Shown in pieces: positions 60,915-64,000 of a DNA stretch of 64,000 nt. The stretch is taken from NCBI RefSeq assembly GCF_009857505.1, contig NZ_WWCP01000026.1, positions 1 to 64,000 on the forward strand, read 5' to 3'. This DNA comes from Duganella lactea. GTDB lineage: Bacteria; Pseudomonadota; Gammaproteobacteria; Burkholderiales; Burkholderiaceae_D. Positions within the stretch are counted from its first letter, which is position 1. Each line of letters starts with the position of its first letter. A program made the position numbers and the translations under genes. The notes below the pieces were generated by a model. The model was not told the DNA's origin and ran no database searches. It worked only from the letters and a program-made list of their open reading frames with translations.

Positions 60915-60982
60915 CACATTTTGTGTGGATAAGATTGTTAGCAAGGGACAAGTTAGAAATTCAAGTCCTTGATTTAATTCCG
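60915..60982 (+). repeat. DnaA-box element copy 3
   Basis: Perfect DnaA box TGTGGATAA at 60924-60932, preceded by CACATTTTG. TGTTAGCAAGG follows. TTGATTTAATTCC begins at 60969, 36 nt after the box. Confidence 0.75.
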
Positions 60983-61098
60983 TTTTATTTCCATGCGCAA
61001 AAATAAAGCAGCAGATTTTTCACGGCCAGCAATGTGTCCAACTCTGGTCAGCCAACGGCGCCGCGCGATTCGGCAAACGGGCCGTGGCGGGAGTTTTG

Positions 61099-61166
61099 CA
61101 CAAATTCTGTGGATAAAAGTGTGCGAAACAGTGCCCACCAACTGTTAAGTCATTGATTTATCATAA
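61099..61166 (+). repeat. DnaA-box element copy 4
   Basis: Perfect DnaA box TGTGGATAA at 61108-61116, preceded by CACAAATTC. TGTGCGAAACA follows. TTGATTTATCATA begins at 61153, 36 nt after the box. Confidence 0.75.
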
Positions 61167-61241
61167 AATACTTTCTGTGCGCAAATTTTAAGCATATCAA
61201 AAACAGCAACAAGAAAATGGCTATCGCTCACCAAAGTTCCA

Positions 61242-61309
61242 CACATCTTTTGTGGATAACTTTGTGCGTAACCATAGGCGGGACAGGCAAAGTACTTGAT
61301 CCATAAGGG
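61242..61309 (+). repeat. DnaA-box element copy 5
   Basis: Perfect DnaA box TGTGGATAA at 61251-61259, preceded by CACATCTTT. TGTGCGTAACC follows. TTGATCCATAAGG begins at 61296, 36 nt after the box. Confidence 0.75.
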
Positions 61310-61453
61310 TTTTTCCTCTTTGCACGCAATTGCGGCAACAATATATCCCCTTTAAAATCATGGACCTACCTATAATAGCTAGTGTATTTGCTGCTCTGTG
61401 ACCGCTGTGTGACCCAAACCACATAGTGTGGATAGTTTCCTTTTTAGAAATCC

Positions 61454-62839
61454 ATGAACTTCGACGACCGCCCCGATTCCGCCCCCGCCGCCGCGCCAGT
61501 GATCTCCGTCAGCGCGCTTAATCAGGCCGTGGCGCGGCTGCTGGAGCGCAGCTTCCCGCTGCAGTGGATCGCCGGCGAAGTGTCCAACTTCACGCGGGCG
61601 GCGTCGGGCCACTGGTACTTCACGCTGAAGGACGACGGCGCCCAGGTGCGGGCCGTGATGTTTCGCGGCCGCGCGCAGTACGCCAACTTCGTCCCGCGCG
61701 AAGGCGACAAGGTCGAAGTGCGGGCGCTGGTCACACTGTACGGCGCGCGCGGCGACTACCAGATCAATGTGGAAGCGATCCGCCGCGCCGGTGTCGGCTC
61801 GCTGTTCGAAGCCTTCCAGCGGCTCAAGGAAAAACTCGACGCGGCCGGCCTGTTCCATCCGGAGCGCAAGCGCGCGCTGCCGATGTTCCCGCGCACCATC
61901 GGCGTCGTCACCAGCCCGCAGGCGGCGGCGCTGCGCGATGTGCTGACCGCGTTGCAGCGGCGCGCCCCGCATGTGCGGGTGATCCTGTATCCGACACCGG
62001 TGCAGGGCCAGCTGGCGGCAGAGAAAATCGCCGCCGCCATCGACACCGCCTCGCTGCGCGGCGAATGCGACGTGCTGATCGTGTGCCGAGGCGGCGGCAG
62101 CATCGAAGACCTGTGGTCGTTCAATGACGAGGAAGTGGCGTATGCGGTGGCCAACTGCCGCATGCCGGTGATCTCCGGCGTCGGCCACGAGACCGACTTC
62201 ACGATCTGCGACTTCGCCGCCGACCTGCGCGCCGCCACGCCGACGGCGGCGGCCGAACTGGCGGCGACGCCGCGCGCCGACTGGATGGCCTCGTTGCGCG
62301 CCGACGTCATCGACCTGCGCCGCGCGATGCGCCGCGCGCTGAACGACGCCGAGCAGACGCTGGACAACCAGCAGCGCCGCCTGCTCAATCCGACCGCGCA
62401 AATCGCCCAGCAACATCAAAAGCTGCGCGCCTTCGCCACCGCGCTGACGCACGCCAACCGCGCGCCGCTGACGCAGGCGCGGCACCAGCTGGAGCGCCTG
62501 AGCGGCCGGCTGGGCGCGCGCAAGCCGGAGGTGAGCGCGGCGCAATCGGTGCTGGCCGGCCTGCGGCACCGCGCCGCGACCAGCATCGCCCGCCAGCTGC
62601 ACCAGCAGCGCGACGCGCTGACCGCGCTGGCGTCGCAACTGGAGCTGCTGAATCCGCAACGAACGCTGGAGCGCGGCTACGCCATCGTCACCGACAAAGG
62701 CGGCGCCATCGTGCGCGCGCCAGCCGCGCTGCAGCCGCAAACCAGCGTCACCATCCGCCTCGCCGAAGGCAGCGCCAGCGTTGATATCTCGGGTGTCAGG
62801 TCTGACATTCGCACACGAACTCAACCGCTACGCGGTTGA
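61454..62839 (+). CDS. xseA: Exodeoxyribonuclease VII large subunit
   Basis: Cytoplasmic nuclease subunit of 461 residues that degrades single-stranded DNA. It has an N-terminal OB fold ([28 protein letters not shown]), the catalytic-domain motif GRDVL-equivalent [35 protein letters not shown], and a long coiled coil. The C terminus ([19 protein letters not shown]...) is normal up to about residue 445. The last 17 codons and the stop lie within a 41-bp inverted repeat, so the tail has probably been replaced. The ATG is followed by an Ala/Pro-rich stretch before the conserved N terminus. No xseB is in the window. Confidence 0.93.
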   Translation: MNFDDRPDSAPAAAPVISVSALNQAVARLLERSFPLQWIAGEVSNFTRAASGHWYFTLKDDGAQVRAVMFRGRAQYANFVPREGDKVEVRALVTLYGARGDYQINVEAIRRAGVGSLFEAFQRLKEKLDAAGLFHPERKRALPMFPRTIGVVTSPQAAALRDVLTALQRRAPHVRVILYPTPVQGQLAAEKIAAAIDTASLRGECDVLIVCRGGGSIEDLWSFNDEEVAYAVANCRMPVISGVGHETDFTICDFAADLRAATPTAAAELAATPRADWMASLRADVIDLRRAMRRALNDAEQTLDNQQRRLLNPTAQIAQQHQKLRAFATALTHANRAPLTQARHQLERLSGRLGARKPEVSAAQSVLAGLRHRAATSIARQLHQQRDALTALASQLELLNPQRTLERGYAIVTDKGGAIVRAPAALQPQTSVTIRLAEGSASVDISGVRSDIRTRTQPLRG

Positions 62840-62872
62840 GTTCGTGTGCGAATGTCAGACCTGACACCCGAG
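62788..62872. repeat. Perfect 41-bp inverted repeat at the xseA 3' end
   Basis: Bases 62788-62828 and 62832-62872 are exact reverse complements around a TAC loop. Each arm also contains the smaller palindrome TGTCAGGTCTGACA. The xseA stop codon lies in the right arm. The hairpin could end transcription, but there is no U-tract. It looks like a mobile palindromic element or REP-like sequence that landed in the end of xseA. Confidence 0.85.
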
Positions 62873-62874
62873 CT

Positions 62875-63944
<1,070 letters not shown>

Positions 63945-63945
<1 letters not shown>

Positions 63946-63973
63946 CCCCGCTTAATCCACACGAAACCGGGGT
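63945..63973 (+). terminator. Possible weak terminator after the LacI gene
   Basis: ACCCCG and CGGGGT pair around a 17-nt loop and are followed by GTTTTC. The stem is short and the loop long, so this is only a candidate. Confidence 0.3.
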
Positions 63974-64000
63974 GTTTTCTGCGGCGATGTGCTATCCGTT

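Larger units (their letters stand above)
60499..61453. promoter_or_regulatory. Long intergenic region with a DnaA-box repeat array
   Basis: About 950 nt without a plausible gene separate the divergent exbB and xseA. The region is richer in A+T than its neighbours and contains five diverged copies of one element (listed individually), plus a sixth partial copy with TGTGGATAG at 61427-61435, just before xseA. Promoters for both genes should lie here. No conserved reading frame was seen. Confidence 0.75.

Noticed and set aside
60499-61453. A plasmid- or chromosome-type replication origin
   Set aside because: DnaA boxes are present, but there is no adjacent dnaA, dnaN, rpmH or rep gene and no AT-rich 13-mer unwinding element was recognised. 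A titration or regulatory site is a better guess.
61379-62824. A minus-strand open frame of 481 codons opposite xseA
   Set aside because: It is antisense to xseA, starts inside the 41-bp palindrome and has a low-complexity composition.

Overview
The window is GC-rich and gene-dense, and reads as a chromosomal segment of a betaproteobacterium, most likely an Oxalobacteraceae member (Massilia/Duganella/Janthinobacterium group). The assignment rests on gene content: an exosortase-B (XrtB)/EpsI exopolysaccharide operon with a PEP-CTERM substrate, aerobic 2-aminobenzoyl-CoA catabolism, and the exbB-exbD-lpxK-trm112-kdsB-adk order. It is inferred from families, not from database searches. No rRNA, prophage, CRISPR array or intact insertion sequence was seen. 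One tRNA, tRNA-Arg(CCT), is present at 28.1 kb.

Layout. 0-4.2 kb is core: icd, an RluE-like pseudouridine synthase, rpsT with a structured leader, and murJ. At 4.2-4.8 kb lies an FxDxF-type PEP-CTERM protein. 5.2-25.7 kb is one minus-strand run of 18 tightly packed genes for an exopolysaccharide. In transcription order these are epsL, epsB, epsD, epsE, epsF, epsG, xrtB, epsI, a pyruvyl transferase, a Wzy/ligase-type protein, a GT2, a secreted GH99-like protein, an acyltransferase, three further glycosyltransferases, a nucleotidyltransferase and manC. Next come uup (26-27.9 kb), tRNA-Arg, an exported DUF1800/DUF1501 pair (28.6-31.8 kb), and a separate flippase plus nitroreductase pair (31.8-34.1 kb) that may supply the flippase missing from the eps operon.

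34.3-41.1 kb is a six-gene operon for aerobic CoA-dependent anthranilate degradation: CoA ligase, fused monooxygenase/reductase, MarR regulator, enoyl-CoA hydratase, acyl-CoA dehydrogenase and RidA-like protein. 41.2-48.0 kb is a signalling group: a patatin-like protein, a 1612-residue propeller hybrid kinase and a response regulator. 48.0-54.3 kb is mixed: ggt, an SMR-like protein, an SDR, a small region with an immunity-type protein and gene scraps, a GntR/OsmC divergent pair, a DUF2267 protein and an exported cysteine-containing protein. 54.3-60.5 kb holds hppA, adk and the kdsB-trm112-lpxK-exbD-exbB operon. 61.5-63.9 kb holds xseA and a LacI-type regulator.

The two most unusual structures are non-coding. 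Between exbB and xseA (60.5-61.45 kb) there are five diverged copies of an element that carries a DnaA box (TGTGGAYAA) followed, after exactly 36 nt in every copy, by TTGAT. At the 3' end of xseA a perfect 41-bp inverted repeat with a 3-nt loop supplies the last codons of the gene. Other points of interest are an EpsG kinase without the Walker A lysine, a long inverted repeat in the rpsT leader, and several palindromic operator candidates next to regulators.
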